DNA of 64,000 bases from Hoeflea ulvae (GTDB lineage Bacteria; Pseudomonadota; Alphaproteobacteria; Rhizobiales; Rhizobiaceae), in contig NZ_JAOVZQ010000001.1 in NCBI RefSeq assembly GCF_026619435.1, positions 3,169,501-3,233,500 on the forward strand. The letters are read 5' to 3'. A model generated the notes under the pieces. The model saw only the letters and a program-made list of their open reading frames with translations, ran no database searches and was not told the DNA's origin. Below are positions 44,944 to 53,623 of the stretch, in pieces. A program made the translations under genes and the position numbers. The stretch's first letter is position 1. Every line of letters starts with the position of its first letter.

Positions 44944-45992
44944 TAAAGCGTGTCTCAGCTTTTCAGATTCAGGATTCCCTGACTGATTGATTTATGATTC
45001 ACTTTCTCCATGGAAGGAGAACCGCCATGGGCAAGCCGCATCCGGTCGAGTTGCGTGCGCGTGTCGTTGGGTTTGTAGAAGAAGGTAACAGCCATCGGGA
45101 GGCGGCTCGGCATTTCCGGGTGTCGCCGAGATTTGTCAATAACATGATGATCCTGCATCGAGCCACCGGCTCGCTTGCGCCTGCAAGGCAGGGCCATCCG
45201 CAAGGCGGCAAGCTGACGGCGCATGGCGGATGGATTGAGTCCCGTGTCGCTGCGAATGGTGAAGTGACGCTCGACGAACTCTGCGTCGAACTCGCCGAGC
45301 GTGGCGTTGAAGTGCACCGCTCGACGGTCGGCCGGTTTCTCAATCAGCTTGGGCTGAGCCATAAAAAAAGTCTCAAGGCAAGCGAACAGTTGCGGCCGGA
45401 GATCGCCCACGCTCGTGATCTCTGGATCGAACGACGCCGGCGCTTCTTCAACAAGGCATTGGCGCGGCTGATTTTTATCGATGAAACATCGACCAACACC
45501 AAACTGACCAAACGCACAGGATGGTCAGCCAAAGGTCAGCGCTTCAACGCCTATACGCCGTTCGGCGCATGGAAAACGCAGACCTTCATCGCCGGCTTGC
45601 GCAGTCACGGACTGACCGCGCCATGGATCGTCAACGCGCCGATGAACGGGCGCATCTTCGAAACCTGGGTCGAAACCCAACTGGCTCCAACCCTGTCAAA
45701 AGGCGACATCGTCATTCTCGACAATGTCGCCTTCCACAAAAGCGAGCGGGCCGAGCAATTGGTCAGGGCCAAAGGAGCCTGGCTCCTCTTCCTGCCACCC
45801 TATAGCCCAGATCTCAATCCCATCGAGATGGCCTTTTCAAAGCTCAAGGCGCTGCTGCGAAAGCACGCAGCACGCAGCTTCGATGCCATCAGCATGGCGC
45901 TCGGCGAAATTGTAGATCTCTTCTCCGTCACCGAATGCCGCAACTTCTTCAAGGCTGCAGGCTATGAGGCACAATAGATGCGACACGCTTTA
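44944..45992 (+). mobile_element. Complete IS630-family insertion sequence with TA target duplication
   Basis: Both ends carry an imperfect inverted repeat: TAAAGCGTGTCTCAGCT at 44944-44960 and its counterpart at 45976-45992 (reverse complement TAAAGCGTGTCGCATCT), matching 15 of 17 positions including the flanking TA. The TA at each outer edge is the expected IS630 target duplication, so the element proper is about 44946-45990 (about 1.05 kb). It contains one intact transposase gene. The right end lies within the TAA stop codon of the LysR gene. Confidence 0.85.
45027..45977 (+). CDS. IS630-family transposase
   Basis: A 316-residue transposase. An N-terminal helix-turn-helix (VELRARVVGFVEEGNSHREA) is followed by a second DNA-binding segment (VELAERGVEVHRSTVGRFLN) and the DDE catalytic domain: FIDETST (Asp, near residue 151), VILDNVAFHKS (Asp, near residue 230) and LNPIEMAFSKLK (Glu, near residue 266). 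GGAAGGAG lies upstream of the ATG. The frame is intact from end to end, so the copy may be active. This is a single-frame gene, unlike IS630 relatives that need frameshifting. Confidence 0.93.
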   Translation: MGKPHPVELRARVVGFVEEGNSHREAARHFRVSPRFVNNMMILHRATGSLAPARQGHPQGGKLTAHGGWIESRVAANGEVTLDELCVELAERGVEVHRSTVGRFLNQLGLSHKKSLKASEQLRPEIAHARDLWIERRRRFFNKALARLIFIDETSTNTKLTKRTGWSAKGQRFNAYTPFGAWKTQTFIAGLRSHGLTAPWIVNAPMNGRIFETWVETQLAPTLSKGDIVILDNVAFHKSERAEQLVRAKGAWLLFLPPYSPDLNPIEMAFSKLKALLRKHAARSFDAISMALGEIVDLFSVTECRNFFKAAGYEAQ

Positions 45993-46880
45993 GTCCCGCT
46001 GCAAGAGCCGCGCCGCCAGTTGATCGGCCAGGGCGCGCACCCGCCTGGGCTGGGCCCGGCTCGGCGGAAACAGCATCTGGATCGGCGTCGGCGGCGGCGC
46101 GTGCTCGGCCAGCAGCTCGACCAGGCGCCCTGCCCTGATATCGGGCCCGACATCGAGCTCCGAGCGGAACATGATGCCATGCCCGTCCAGGGCCCATTGC
46201 CGCACCAGCGCACTGTCATTGGCCACCCGGTCACCCTGCACCGTGACGATCTGCTGCATCGCATGCGGACCAAGCCGCCAGACATTGTCGAGATTGACAC
46301 CGAACCGCATCACCAGGCAATTGTGATCCTTGAGATCGGCAGGCGCCCGCGGCGTGCCGTGCCGCGCGAGATACGCGGGCGCAGCGCAGACCAGACGGCG
46401 CCATTCGCCCATGCTTCGCACACGCAGAGAACTGTCGATCACCGTGCCGAAGCGCACCGCCATGTCAAAGCCCTGACCGACAATGTCGATATAACCGTCC
46501 GACAGCAGCAACTCGACCGAAATTGACGGGTGCTGCGCCAGAAACAGATTGATCTGTTCGGAAACAATGGTGCGGCCAAGATCGCTGGGCGCGCTGACGC
46601 GGATCAGGCCTGAAAGGGTCTGCGCGCCGTGGCGGATGCGGGTTTCCAGATCCTCGATCTCGCCCAGCACATGCTTGGCGCCCTCGACCAGCGTCCGGCC
46701 TTCCTCGGTCAGGCTGATGGCGCGGGTGGTGCGGTTGAGCAGCACGATGCCGTAATGGGCTTCCAGCGCCGACAGCCGTTCGGAGACAGTGGTCGGCGAC
46801 AGCCCCAGCTCGCGTCCGGCAGCCGACAGGCTGCCTTTCTCGACGATCTTTTGAAACAGGGCGATGTTGTTGAGCAGCAT
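45990..46880 (-). CDS. LysR-family transcriptional regulator
   Basis: A 296-residue LysR regulator. The N-terminal winged helix is MLLNNIALFQKIVEKGSLSA, then AGRELGLSPTTVSERLSALE, and the effector domain starts near residue 90 (LIRVSAPSDLGRTIV). I use the ATG at 46880, the usual start position for the family; the frame extends 19 residues upstream. It diverges from a small monooxygenase gene, so it probably controls the next three plus-strand genes. Its TAA stop is shared with the right end of the IS630 element; the pre-insertion sequence would also read GAC TAA, so the protein is unchanged. Confidence 0.9.
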   Translation of the reverse strand: MLLNNIALFQKIVEKGSLSAAGRELGLSPTTVSERLSALEAHYGIVLLNRTTRAISLTEEGRTLVEGAKHVLGEIEDLETRIRHGAQTLSGLIRVSAPSDLGRTIVSEQINLFLAQHPSISVELLLSDGYIDIVGQGFDMAVRFGTVIDSSLRVRSMGEWRRLVCAAPAYLARHGTPRAPADLKDHNCLVMRFGVNLDNVWRLGPHAMQQIVTVQGDRVANDSALVRQWALDGHGIMFRSELDVGPDIRAGRLVELLAEHAPPPTPIQMLFPPSRAQPRRVRALADQLAARLLQRD

Positions 46881-46978
46881 TTTGCGGAATTTCCGGATTA
46901 TCAATTTGCATATTGCCGGTTTATTCGGATTAGGCAAGAAGCTACATCTCCGCCATCACCAATTGGGGAGTTACCACA

Positions 46979-47269
46979 ATGAGCAAACTGACCATCGTCG
47001 CCAATATAAAGGCCAATCCGGACAAGATCGCCCTGGTCAAGAAGGAGCTCGAAAAGCTCCTCGCCGTGACCCGCGCCGAAGCCGGCTGCATCAATTACGA
47101 CCTGCACCAGGACAACGACAATCCCGCACATTTCATGTTCTATGAAAACTGGGAATCGCGCGAATTGTGGCAGACCCACATGAACGCCCCGCATCTGGCC
47201 GCCTATATGCAGGCCACTGACGGTGCCGTCGCCGAATTCGTGCTCAACGAAATGACCCGGATCGGCTGA
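46979..47269 (+). CDS. Antibiotic biosynthesis monooxygenase (ABM)-domain protein, YgiN-like
   Basis: A 96-residue ferredoxin-like alpha/beta barrel protein. The pattern EAGCINYDLHQDNDNPAHFM and FYENWESRELWQTHMNAPHL is typical of ABM-domain proteins such as quinol monooxygenase YgiN, which act as dimers without cofactor or metal. GGGGAG lies 8 bases upstream of the ATG. It is the first of three plus-strand genes divergent from the LysR gene, followed by an SDR and a quinone-oxidoreductase-like gene; together they suggest response to quinones or reactive carbonyls. Confidence 0.88.
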   Translation: MSKLTIVANIKANPDKIALVKKELEKLLAVTRAEAGCINYDLHQDNDNPAHFMFYENWESRELWQTHMNAPHLAAYMQATDGAVAEFVLNEMTRIG

Positions 47270-47292
47270 CCGCCGGACAGCAAGGAAGCACC

Positions 47293-48105
47293 ATGCAGAA
47301 GACAATCCTCATCACCGGTTCCACCGACGGCATCGGCCTGGAAACAGCTAAGCTGCTGGTCGCAGACAGCCACACCGTGCTGCTGCATGGCCGCAACCCG
47401 GCAAAACTGGCGCAAGCCGAAGAAGTCCTCGCAGCACTTGGCAAGGGCGGGAGCGTCGAAACCTATGTCGCCGATCTGTCGCGCATGGCCGATGTCGAAG
47501 CCTTGGCGACAGCTGTGGCCGGGCGGCGTGACAGGCTCGATGTGCTGATCAACAATGCGGGCGTCTACCACGCACCGGTAACCGTCACGGCTGACGGGCT
47601 TGATGTCCGTTTCGCTGTCAATACCATCGCACCCTACCTGCTGACACAAAGGCTTCTGCCGCTGCTGGGCGAAACCGGACGGGTGATCAACCTGTCGTCA
47701 GCCGCCCAGTCTCCGGTCAATCTCGAAGCCCTCTCCGGCAAAGCCCGGCTGTCAGATGGTGCGGCCTACGCGCAAAGCAAGCTGGCGCTGACCATGTGGT
47801 CGCGCGCCATGGCCGTATCAAGCAAGCAGAGCGGTCCGGTTGTCGTTGCGGTCAATCCCGGATCCTTGCTTGGCAGCAAGATGGTCAAGCAGGCTTTCGG
47901 CGTGGCTGGCGGAGATCTTGCCATCGGTGCCGAGATTCTCTTCCGCGCCGCTCTCTCGGATGAGTTCGCTCAGGCCACCGGCCTGTATTTCGACAATGAT
48001 AGTGGCAAGTTTGCCTCGCCCCATCCCGACGCGCTCAACACCCAAAAGTCCGAAGACGTCGTCAGCATGATCGAGACGATTCTCTCCAAACTCATAAAAC
48101 AATAG
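47293..48105 (+). CDS. Short-chain dehydrogenase/reductase (SDR)
   Basis: A 270-residue classical or extended-type SDR acting on a carbonyl or alcohol with NAD(P)H. Cofactor motif TGSTDGIGLETA is at residues 8-19, NNAGVYHAPV near residue 90, and the catalytic set is Ser (NLSSAAQSP near residue 135), Tyr and Lys (AYAQSK near residue 158). An Arg (LLHGRNPAKL near residue 34) at the end of the second strand favours NADP(H). It lies 23 bases after the ABM gene. Confidence 0.9.
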   Translation: MQKTILITGSTDGIGLETAKLLVADSHTVLLHGRNPAKLAQAEEVLAALGKGGSVETYVADLSRMADVEALATAVAGRRDRLDVLINNAGVYHAPVTVTADGLDVRFAVNTIAPYLLTQRLLPLLGETGRVINLSSAAQSPVNLEALSGKARLSDGAAYAQSKLALTMWSRAMAVSSKQSGPVVVAVNPGSLLGSKMVKQAFGVAGGDLAIGAEILFRAALSDEFAQATGLYFDNDSGKFASPHPDALNTQKSEDVVSMIETILSKLIKQ

Positions 48106-48115
48106 GAAGATCCCC

Positions 48116-49126
48116 ATGAAAGCCGTCGCTCTTACCCATTACCTTCCCATCGAAAATCCGAAATCCTTCCTCGATGTCGATCTGCCCAAGCCGGTTGCTT
48201 CCGGCCGCGACATCCTCGTTGCCGTCAGGGCCATCTCGGTCAACCCGGTCGACACCAAGGTCCGCGCCCCCAAGGATACGATCGAGGAAACGCCGCGCGT
48301 CATCGGCTATGACGCCTCCGGCATTGTCGAATCCGTCGGCCCCGAGGTCACGCTGTTCAAGGCCGGCGACGAGGTCTATTACGCCGGCGATATCACCCGC
48401 TCGGGCACCAACCAGCAATTCCATCTCGTCGATGAGCGCATTGTCGGCCGCAAGCCGAAGAGCCTGAGCTTTGCCGAAGCCGCGGCCCTGCCGCTGACCA
48501 CGATCACCGCTTACGAGGCCTTCTTCGACCGCCTTCATATCGACCGCGAAGGCGCCGACAAGGGCCAGACCGTTCTGATCATCGGCGCCGGCGGCGGTGT
48601 CGGCTCGATCGGCATCCAGCTGGCCAAGGCCGCCGGCCTTGTCGTCATCGCCACCGCCTCACGCCCGGAAACCGAAAGCTGGGTCAGGGAACTTGGCGCC
48701 GATCACGTCGTCAATCACCGCAAGGACATGGTGGCGCAAGTCCGCGCGCTCGGCATCCACACGGTCGATCACATCGCCATCTTCAACGACATGCGCCACT
48801 GGGAAACGGCGGTTGAGCTGATCCGTCCGCAGGGCGGCATCGTCTCCATCGACGACACCGATCTGCCGATGCCAATGGGTGGCATGAAGATGAAGGCCGC
48901 CAGCCTGCATTGGGAATTCATGTTTGCCCGCGCCATGCACCAGACGCCGGATATGATCGAGCAGCACAATCTGCTCAGCTATGTCGCCGATGAGATCGAC
49001 GCCGGCCGGATCCGCACCACGCTCGACACAGTGCTGAGCCCGATCAACGCCGAAAACATGCGTAAGGCGCATGCGCTGATCGAAACCGGCACCGCAAAGG
49101 GCAAGGTCGTCGTCGAGGGCTTCTGA
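48116..49126 (+). CDS. Zinc-type alcohol dehydrogenase-like / NADPH:quinone reductase-like protein
   Basis: A 336-residue MDR superfamily protein. The N-terminal GroES-like domain contains VNPVDTKVRAPKDTIEETPR and GYDASGIVESVGPEVTLFKA, and the Rossmann motif is VLIIGAGGGVGSIGIQLAK near residues 159-177. Typical zinc-ligand cysteines are absent, as in the quinone-reductase branch. By family it reduces quinones or enones using NADPH. It is the third gene of the LysR-linked unit, with a terminator after it. Confidence 0.88.
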   Translation: MKAVALTHYLPIENPKSFLDVDLPKPVASGRDILVAVRAISVNPVDTKVRAPKDTIEETPRVIGYDASGIVESVGPEVTLFKAGDEVYYAGDITRSGTNQQFHLVDERIVGRKPKSLSFAEAAALPLTTITAYEAFFDRLHIDREGADKGQTVLIIGAGGGVGSIGIQLAKAAGLVVIATASRPETESWVRELGADHVVNHRKDMVAQVRALGIHTVDHIAIFNDMRHWETAVELIRPQGGIVSIDDTDLPMPMGGMKMKAASLHWEFMFARAMHQTPDMIEQHNLLSYVADEIDAGRIRTTLDTVLSPINAENMRKAHALIETGTAKGKVVVEGF

Positions 49127-49163
49127 TCAGTCTGATCGTGACTGGTCGCACCTGACCCTGTTC

Positions 49164-49194
49164 AAGCCTCCGGCCTTCCACGGGCCGGAGGCTT
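49164..49194. terminator. Bidirectional terminator hairpin
   Basis: AAGCCTCCGGCC and GGCCGGAGGCTT form a perfect 12-base stem with a 7-base loop, followed by CTTGCT on the plus strand. It sits between convergent genes ending at 49126 and 49219. Confidence 0.78.
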
Positions 49195-49218
49195 CTTGCT
49201 GTCTGGTGGCAATCGTTG

Positions 49219-49536
49219 CTACTGCTTCGCCCGCAGTGCCGCGGCCCGGGCAAGAGCCACCCATCTGGCAAGCTCCTCGGGATCATCAAGCGCTGCCTCG
49301 GGGATTGTCCAGTAGGGCATTGCCACCGGCTTGGTCTTGCCGTCATAGACCCACTGGATGGCGCCGGCTTGCGCAAAGTCCGGCGCAGTCTCCGCGTCAG
49401 CCTTGAGCAGGATGTCGCCGCTCACTTCGAGCGCCAGGATCCTGCCCTGGTGATAGATGCCCTTGCCGCCAAACATGCGCTTGATCGTCACCTCGCCGAG
49501 GCTGTCGAACATCTCGCGGATCGCCTCATTGTCCAT
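49219..49536 (-). CDS. TfoX/Sxy N-terminal domain protein
   Basis: A 105-residue protein matching the N-terminal TfoX domain: EVTIKRMFGGKGIYHQGRIL near residues 15-34, with DILLKADAETAPDF and the MPYWTIPEAALDD block. In gammaproteobacteria Sxy proteins act in competence; the stand-alone N-terminal domain has no established role in alphaproteobacteria. Its start overlaps the upstream MocA-like gene by 11 bases, so it is translationally coupled to the molybdenum-enzyme maturation genes, though a functional link is not evident. Confidence 0.85.
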   Translation of the reverse strand: MDNEAIREMFDSLGEVTIKRMFGGKGIYHQGRILALEVSGDILLKADAETAPDFAQAGAIQWVYDGKTKPVAMPYWTIPEAALDDPEELARWVALARAAALRAKQ

Positions 49537-51175
49537 CCGCAGCCCCTTTCCTCTCGGTCACCCCGCCGGCCAGACGCACCGCGTCCGGGGTGTCGACGTC
49601 GAGCCGTGCCGCCGGCCCGATCTCGACATCGATCACCGGCCAGGCGCCGCTCTCGATCAGTGTCCGCGCGCCGACATCGCCGGCAAGCTGCATAGCCTCT
49701 CCAAAGGCCGAGCGCGGCAGGATCACCGGATTACCGCGGCGATCGCCGTCACAGGCGCGGACGATCGCAGTGCCGCCACTTTCGACGAAGGCGCTGACAA
49801 GCCGGTCGAGATGCTCCGCCCGCAGCGCCGGCATGTCGCCCAGCAGCACCAGCGCACCCGAAAAATTCTCGGCAAGCGCACCAAGTCCAAGCTTCAGCGA
49901 AGACGCCATGCCTGATGCGAAATCCGGATTGTCCACCAGCTCCAGCGCCAGGCCGGAAAGGCTCGCGGCAATGTCATCGCCGCGATGGCCGGTGACCACA
50001 ACCGTCGCATCGGCCCCGGAGGCAAGGGCGGTGCGCGCCATCTTGCGGATCAGCGGCTCGCCGCCGAAATCCGCCAGCAGCTTGTGCCCGGCCGCCTCCC
50101 CCATGCGGCTGGCCTTGCCTGCCGCGAGCAGCACAACGCCGACCGAGACCGCTGCCTGGTCGGCATCGGGCCGCGCTGCCTGTTGCCGTGGCTGTGGCCG
50201 CGTTGCGATCTCCTTGAGCAGTCCGCCCACCCCCATCCGGGAGATGTCGCGCGCCGATGGCGTCTCTTCGGCCAGAACCCGTGCCAGCACCCAGTCAAAA
50301 CCGTTTTCCTTGGGACTGCGGGCACAGCCGGGCGCGCCGATCACCTGGGCATTGCCGGCAGATCCCAGCACCAGCAGATTGCCCGGATCGACCGGCATGC
50401 CGACCCGCTCCACCGCGCCGCCGGCCTTGCGGATGGCGGCCGGAATGACATCGTCGCGATCGGTCACCGCCGAGGCCCCGAACACGATCACCAGTTCATA
50501 GCTTGCCCCCATTCGGACAATCTCGGCAGCCACCGCATCGGTCGCGTGCGGCACCCGGCTTTCCTCGACCAGGCGCGAGCCACTCGGCGCCAGGCGGCTG
50601 CGCAGCAACTCCCGGGTCTTGTCCATGACGGTGGATTTCAGCGTCGGCAGCATGGTTGCGATCAGCCCGACGCGCATCGCCCGGAACGGCGCGACATAAG
50701 CGAGGTTTCGCGCAGCAATGGCCGTCTTAGCCTGTTTGAGCGAAGCCCCCGAGACCGCCAGCGGGATGATCTTGATGGTCGCCACCATTTCATCGGGCAG
50801 CACCGAGCTGCGATCGGCAAGGCAGGCAAATGTGATGGCCGGATCAATGGCATTGAAATGGTCGACCGAAAGCCGTTCGGCCCGGAACAGCCCGGCCCGC
50901 GTCGCATGCAGGTTGACCCGTCCGGTGGCGGCATTGGCGGCCCGGATATGCGCGCCGGAAAAGGCCTGCGCCAGGATTTCCGCTGCCTGGTCCTCCCCGA
51001 CATCGGTGTCGCCGAGCCGTGCCACGATCACCTCGGTCACGCCCCCTTGCCCCAGCATCATCACGTCTGCGCTGGTCAGCACATGGCCTTTCTTCAGCCG
51101 CCAGGTGCCCAGTGACAGCGAATGCGCCAGCACCGCGCCCTCGGCGTCAGCAATCGCGACAGGGCCGAATTTCAT
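49526..51175 (-). CDS. Fusion of molybdopterin-binding (MoeA/CinA-like) domain with MocA/MobA-like nucleotidyltransferase
   Basis: A 549-residue two-domain protein. The N-terminal about 335 residues are MoeA/MogA-like, with the sugar-binding pattern YELVIVFGASAVTDRDDVIP near residue 230. The C-terminal domain begins near residue 350 with VGVVLLAAGKASRMGE and HKLLADFGGEPL, the MobA/MocA nucleotidyltransferase signature; ALVLLGDMPAL is the metal-binding Asp segment. It should attach CMP to molybdopterin, as needed by xanthine dehydrogenase-type enzymes. ATGA overlap with the XdhC C-terminal gene upstream. Such fusions are known in rhizobial molybdoenzyme clusters. Confidence 0.88.
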   Translation of the reverse strand: MKFGPVAIADAEGAVLAHSLSLGTWRLKKGHVLTSADVMMLGQGGVTEVIVARLGDTDVGEDQAAEILAQAFSGAHIRAANAATGRVNLHATRAGLFRAERLSVDHFNAIDPAITFACLADRSSVLPDEMVATIKIIPLAVSGASLKQAKTAIAARNLAYVAPFRAMRVGLIATMLPTLKSTVMDKTRELLRSRLAPSGSRLVEESRVPHATDAVAAEIVRMGASYELVIVFGASAVTDRDDVIPAAIRKAGGAVERVGMPVDPGNLLVLGSAGNAQVIGAPGCARSPKENGFDWVLARVLAEETPSARDISRMGVGGLLKEIATRPQPRQQAARPDADQAAVSVGVVLLAAGKASRMGEAAGHKLLADFGGEPLIRKMARTALASGADATVVVTGHRGDDIAASLSGLALELVDNPDFASGMASSLKLGLGALAENFSGALVLLGDMPALRAEHLDRLVSAFVESGGTAIVRACDGDRRGNPVILPRSAFGEAMQLAGDVGARTLIESGAWPVIDVEIGPAARLDVDTPDAVRLAGGVTERKGAADGQ

Positions 51176-51903
51176 CGCACCGGACTGCCTGCCGCTGGAG
51201 ACGACGGTTGCTCCTGTGCAGGGTCCGTCGGGCGTCGCAAAGCCGCAATCACCTGCGCCAGGATCGCCACGGCAATCTCGGCCGGGCTCTGCGCCCCGAT
51301 ATCAAGCCCGATCGGGGCGGCAATCCGGCCAATCTGGCGCGCGTCGAGCCCGGCTGCCGTCAGCCGTTCCACCCGCCGTCCATGGGTCTTGCGCGAGCCC
51401 AGCGCCCCGACATAGAACGCCTCCGCATTGAGCGCACTGGTCAGCGGCCAGTCGTCGATCTTGGGGTCATGAGTGACGGCGACAAGTGCTGTGAACGCAT
51501 CGATGGGCTGGTCCTCGAGCGCATCCTCGGGCCAGTCGGCAACCAGATCGACATCCGAGAACCGCGCCGGCGTGGCAAATGCAGTGCGCGGATCGATCAC
51601 CCGAACGTCAAATCCCGCCATCTGCGCCATCGGCGCCAGCGCTTGCGAAATATGCACAGCGCCGATGATCACCATGCGCGGCGACGGCACATGCACATTG
51701 AGAAAGAGCCGCTGTCCATCGGCTTCGACAATGCCGGACCTGGCCGAAAGGAAGGCCTTGGCGACTGCCGTCCCCAGATCGCCCGTTACCGGGTCACCCT
51801 TCAGGATCAGCCGGCTGCCACCGTCGCCGAGGTCGGTGAGCAAGATCGCCGCCTGCCGGTTGCGCCGCGCCGCATTGAGCTGTGTGAGCAGTTGCAGGTC
51901 CAT
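51172..51903 (-). CDS. XdhC/CoxI-family protein, Rossmann (C-terminal) part
   Basis: A 243-residue protein corresponding to the C-terminal NAD-type domain of XdhC: VIIGAVHISQALAPMAQMAG near residues 78-97, DVRVIDPRTAFATPARF, and FYVGALGSRKTHGRRVERL near residue 163. XdhC binds molybdenum cofactor, promotes its sulfuration and inserts it into xanthine dehydrogenase-family enzymes. The N-terminal XdhC part is a separate gene directly upstream with a one-base overlap (TGATG). Together they make one XdhC split over two polypeptides. Confidence 0.88.
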   Translation of the reverse strand: MDLQLLTQLNAARRNRQAAILLTDLGDGGSRLILKGDPVTGDLGTAVAKAFLSARSGIVEADGQRLFLNVHVPSPRMVIIGAVHISQALAPMAQMAGFDVRVIDPRTAFATPARFSDVDLVADWPEDALEDQPIDAFTALVAVTHDPKIDDWPLTSALNAEAFYVGALGSRKTHGRRVERLTAAGLDARQIGRIAAPIGLDIGAQSPAEIAVAILAQVIAALRRPTDPAQEQPSSPAAGSPVR

Positions 51904-52250
51904 CAGACGATCCGTTCCAGATAGACCTGGATCTTGCCGCCACAGGACAGCCCGACCTGCCAGGCGGTCTCGTCGGCGACACCGAATTCGAGCATTTTTG
52001 GCTCGCCGCTGGAAATCACCTCGGCGGCTTCCGAAATCACCGCGCCTTCGACACAGCCACCCGACACCGAACCACTGAAATTGCCGTCGGCGTCAATCAC
52101 CAGATGCGATCCCACCGGCCGAGGTGCCGAGCCCCAGGTCTCGATCACCGTGGCGACAGCGACCTTGCGGCCATCCGCCATCCAGCGCTCCGCCAGCGTC
52201 AGCGGATCAAGTTGGTCGTCCAGGGTCTGTCCGGGGATCGGAGTTGTCAT
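51903..52250 (-). CDS. XdhC/CoxI-family protein, N-terminal part
   Basis: A 115-residue protein equivalent to the XdhC N-terminal domain: AVATVIETWGSAPRPVGSHL near residues 31-50, then GSVSGGCVEGAVISEA and a second cysteine in GLSCGGKIQVYLE. The two cysteines are typical of the XdhC/CoxI N-terminal domain and have been linked to cofactor handling. The ATG at 52250 (MTTPIPGQTL) has a strong GGAGG six bases upstream, so an open frame further upstream is not needed. It lies 146 bases after the CoxE-like gene. Confidence 0.87.
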   Translation of the reverse strand: MTTPIPGQTLDDQLDPLTLAERWMADGRKVAVATVIETWGSAPRPVGSHLVIDADGNFSGSVSGGCVEGAVISEAAEVISSGEPKMLEFGVADETAWQVGLSCGGKIQVYLERIV

Positions 52251-52396
52251 GCCTGCCTCCATCGACTGCAACGGGCAGTATGGCCACCGCGCCGGGATGA
52301 TTTCAAGTAAGTTTGTCAACCAAATGCAGCGCCTGCCGCTTTGCCGGGAAAAGCCCGTAAATTGCCGAGCCGAATGGGTCGGACTTCAGCGTGGCT

Positions 52397-53623
52397 TTAC
52401 AGATAGCGGCGTGGATCGGCTTTCGCGGAACCGGTCTCGCCAAGCGCTGCGACAAGATCGGCCATCGCCTCGATGCTGTGCACGGCGCGGAATTCATCGA
52501 CATGGGCTAGCATGGTGCGAACCCCGCGCGCCCGCGCTTCGAAACCATCGAACCGCAGCAGCGGATTGAGCCAGATCAGCCGCCGGCAGGACCGGTGCAG
52601 ACGGTCGATCTCGGTGTCGAGTTCCTCGATCGAATCGCGCTCGAGCCCGTCGGTGATCAGGATCACCACGGCGCCTTGCCCCAACACCCGGCGTGACCAT
52701 TGCCGGTTGAACAGGCGGAGCGCCTCGCCGATACGGGTGCCGCCCGACCAGTCCTTGACCGCGCCGGTGCACTGGTCCACCGCCTCGTCGGGATCCTTGT
52801 TGCGCATCTGCCGGGTGATGTTGGTCAGCCGCGTGCCGAACAGGAAGGTGTGCACCCCGCGGCGCTTTTCGCTGATCACATGCATGAAATGCAGAAAGAT
52901 CCGCGTGTACTGGCTCATCGATCCGGAAATATCGGCGATGATGACCAGCGGCGGATGCACCTTGCGGCGTTTGCGGAACCGCGGCAGGATCAGATCACCC
53001 CCGGTCCGCATGGCCGCGCGCATGGTGGCGCGCGGGTCAATCCGTTTCGGTGTCGAGGATGGCTTGTAGCGCCGGGTCTCGACCTGGTCGAATGGCAGCG
53101 CCAGCCCGGCAATCGCCCGCTTCGCCGCGGCCAGTTCAAGCGCGCTCATCTGGGCAAAGTCCTGCTGGCGCAGCACCTCGTTGCCCGAGGTCGTCTCCCG
53201 CGCATCGATGTCGATGATCGGCTTGTCTTCCGGCGGACGCTGCTTCTCATGGCCTTCAAACAGCGCCTGGCTGACCCGGGTCTCCCCGGCCTTGAGTTTT
53301 TCGCGCTGCCGGTTTTCTATCGCCACCGGCGAGAACATGGCGATCATCTTTGCCACCAGATCACGCGAGCGCCAATACAGCCTGAAAGCCTGGTCGAAAA
53401 CCTGATGATCCTCGCGCCGCTTGACGAAGACCGAATGCAGGATCCAGTAGAATTCTTCGCGGCTGCCGATCCCGGCAATCTGCACCGCCTCGACCGCATC
53501 GCGCACCGCCGCCGGCCCGACCTTCATCCCCGCCTTGCGCAGCACCCGGGCGAAAAAGACGATGTTGTGCACCAGGCGGCCATCCGCGGCGTCTGCGCCA
53601 TCCGGGTGGGCGGCTTGCTCCAT
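52397..53623 (-). CDS. coxE: CoxE-like protein with von Willebrand factor A domain
   Basis: A 408-residue VWA-domain protein. The metal-ion-dependent adhesion motif is intact: IIADISGSMSQYTR near residue 222, with later TDG and DRL elements. The N-terminal region (VHNIVFFARVLRKAGMKVGP) is characteristic of CoxE. With the MoxR ATPase CoxD it forms a chaperone pair needed to mature the active site of Mo/Cu CO dehydrogenase in Oligotropha and likely related molybdenum hydroxylases. The start overlaps the CoxD stop (TGATG). Gene name given by similarity of family and order only. Confidence 0.86.
   Translation of the reverse strand: MEQAAHPDGADAADGRLVHNIVFFARVLRKAGMKVGPAAVRDAVEAVQIAGIGSREEFYWILHSVFVKRREDHQVFDQAFRLYWRSRDLVAKMIAMFSPVAIENRQREKLKAGETRVSQALFEGHEKQRPPEDKPIIDIDARETTSGNEVLRQQDFAQMSALELAAAKRAIAGLALPFDQVETRRYKPSSTPKRIDPRATMRAAMRTGGDLILPRFRKRRKVHPPLVIIADISGSMSQYTRIFLHFMHVISEKRRGVHTFLFGTRLTNITRQMRNKDPDEAVDQCTGAVKDWSGGTRIGEALRLFNRQWSRRVLGQGAVVILITDGLERDSIEELDTEIDRLHRSCRRLIWLNPLLRFDGFEARARGVRTMLAHVDEFRAVHSIEAMADLVAALGETGSAKADPRRYL

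Noticed and set aside
45990..46880. Truncation of the LysR gene by the IS630 element
   Set aside because: Reconstructing the empty site also gives GAC TAA, so the stop codon is original and the protein is not shortened.
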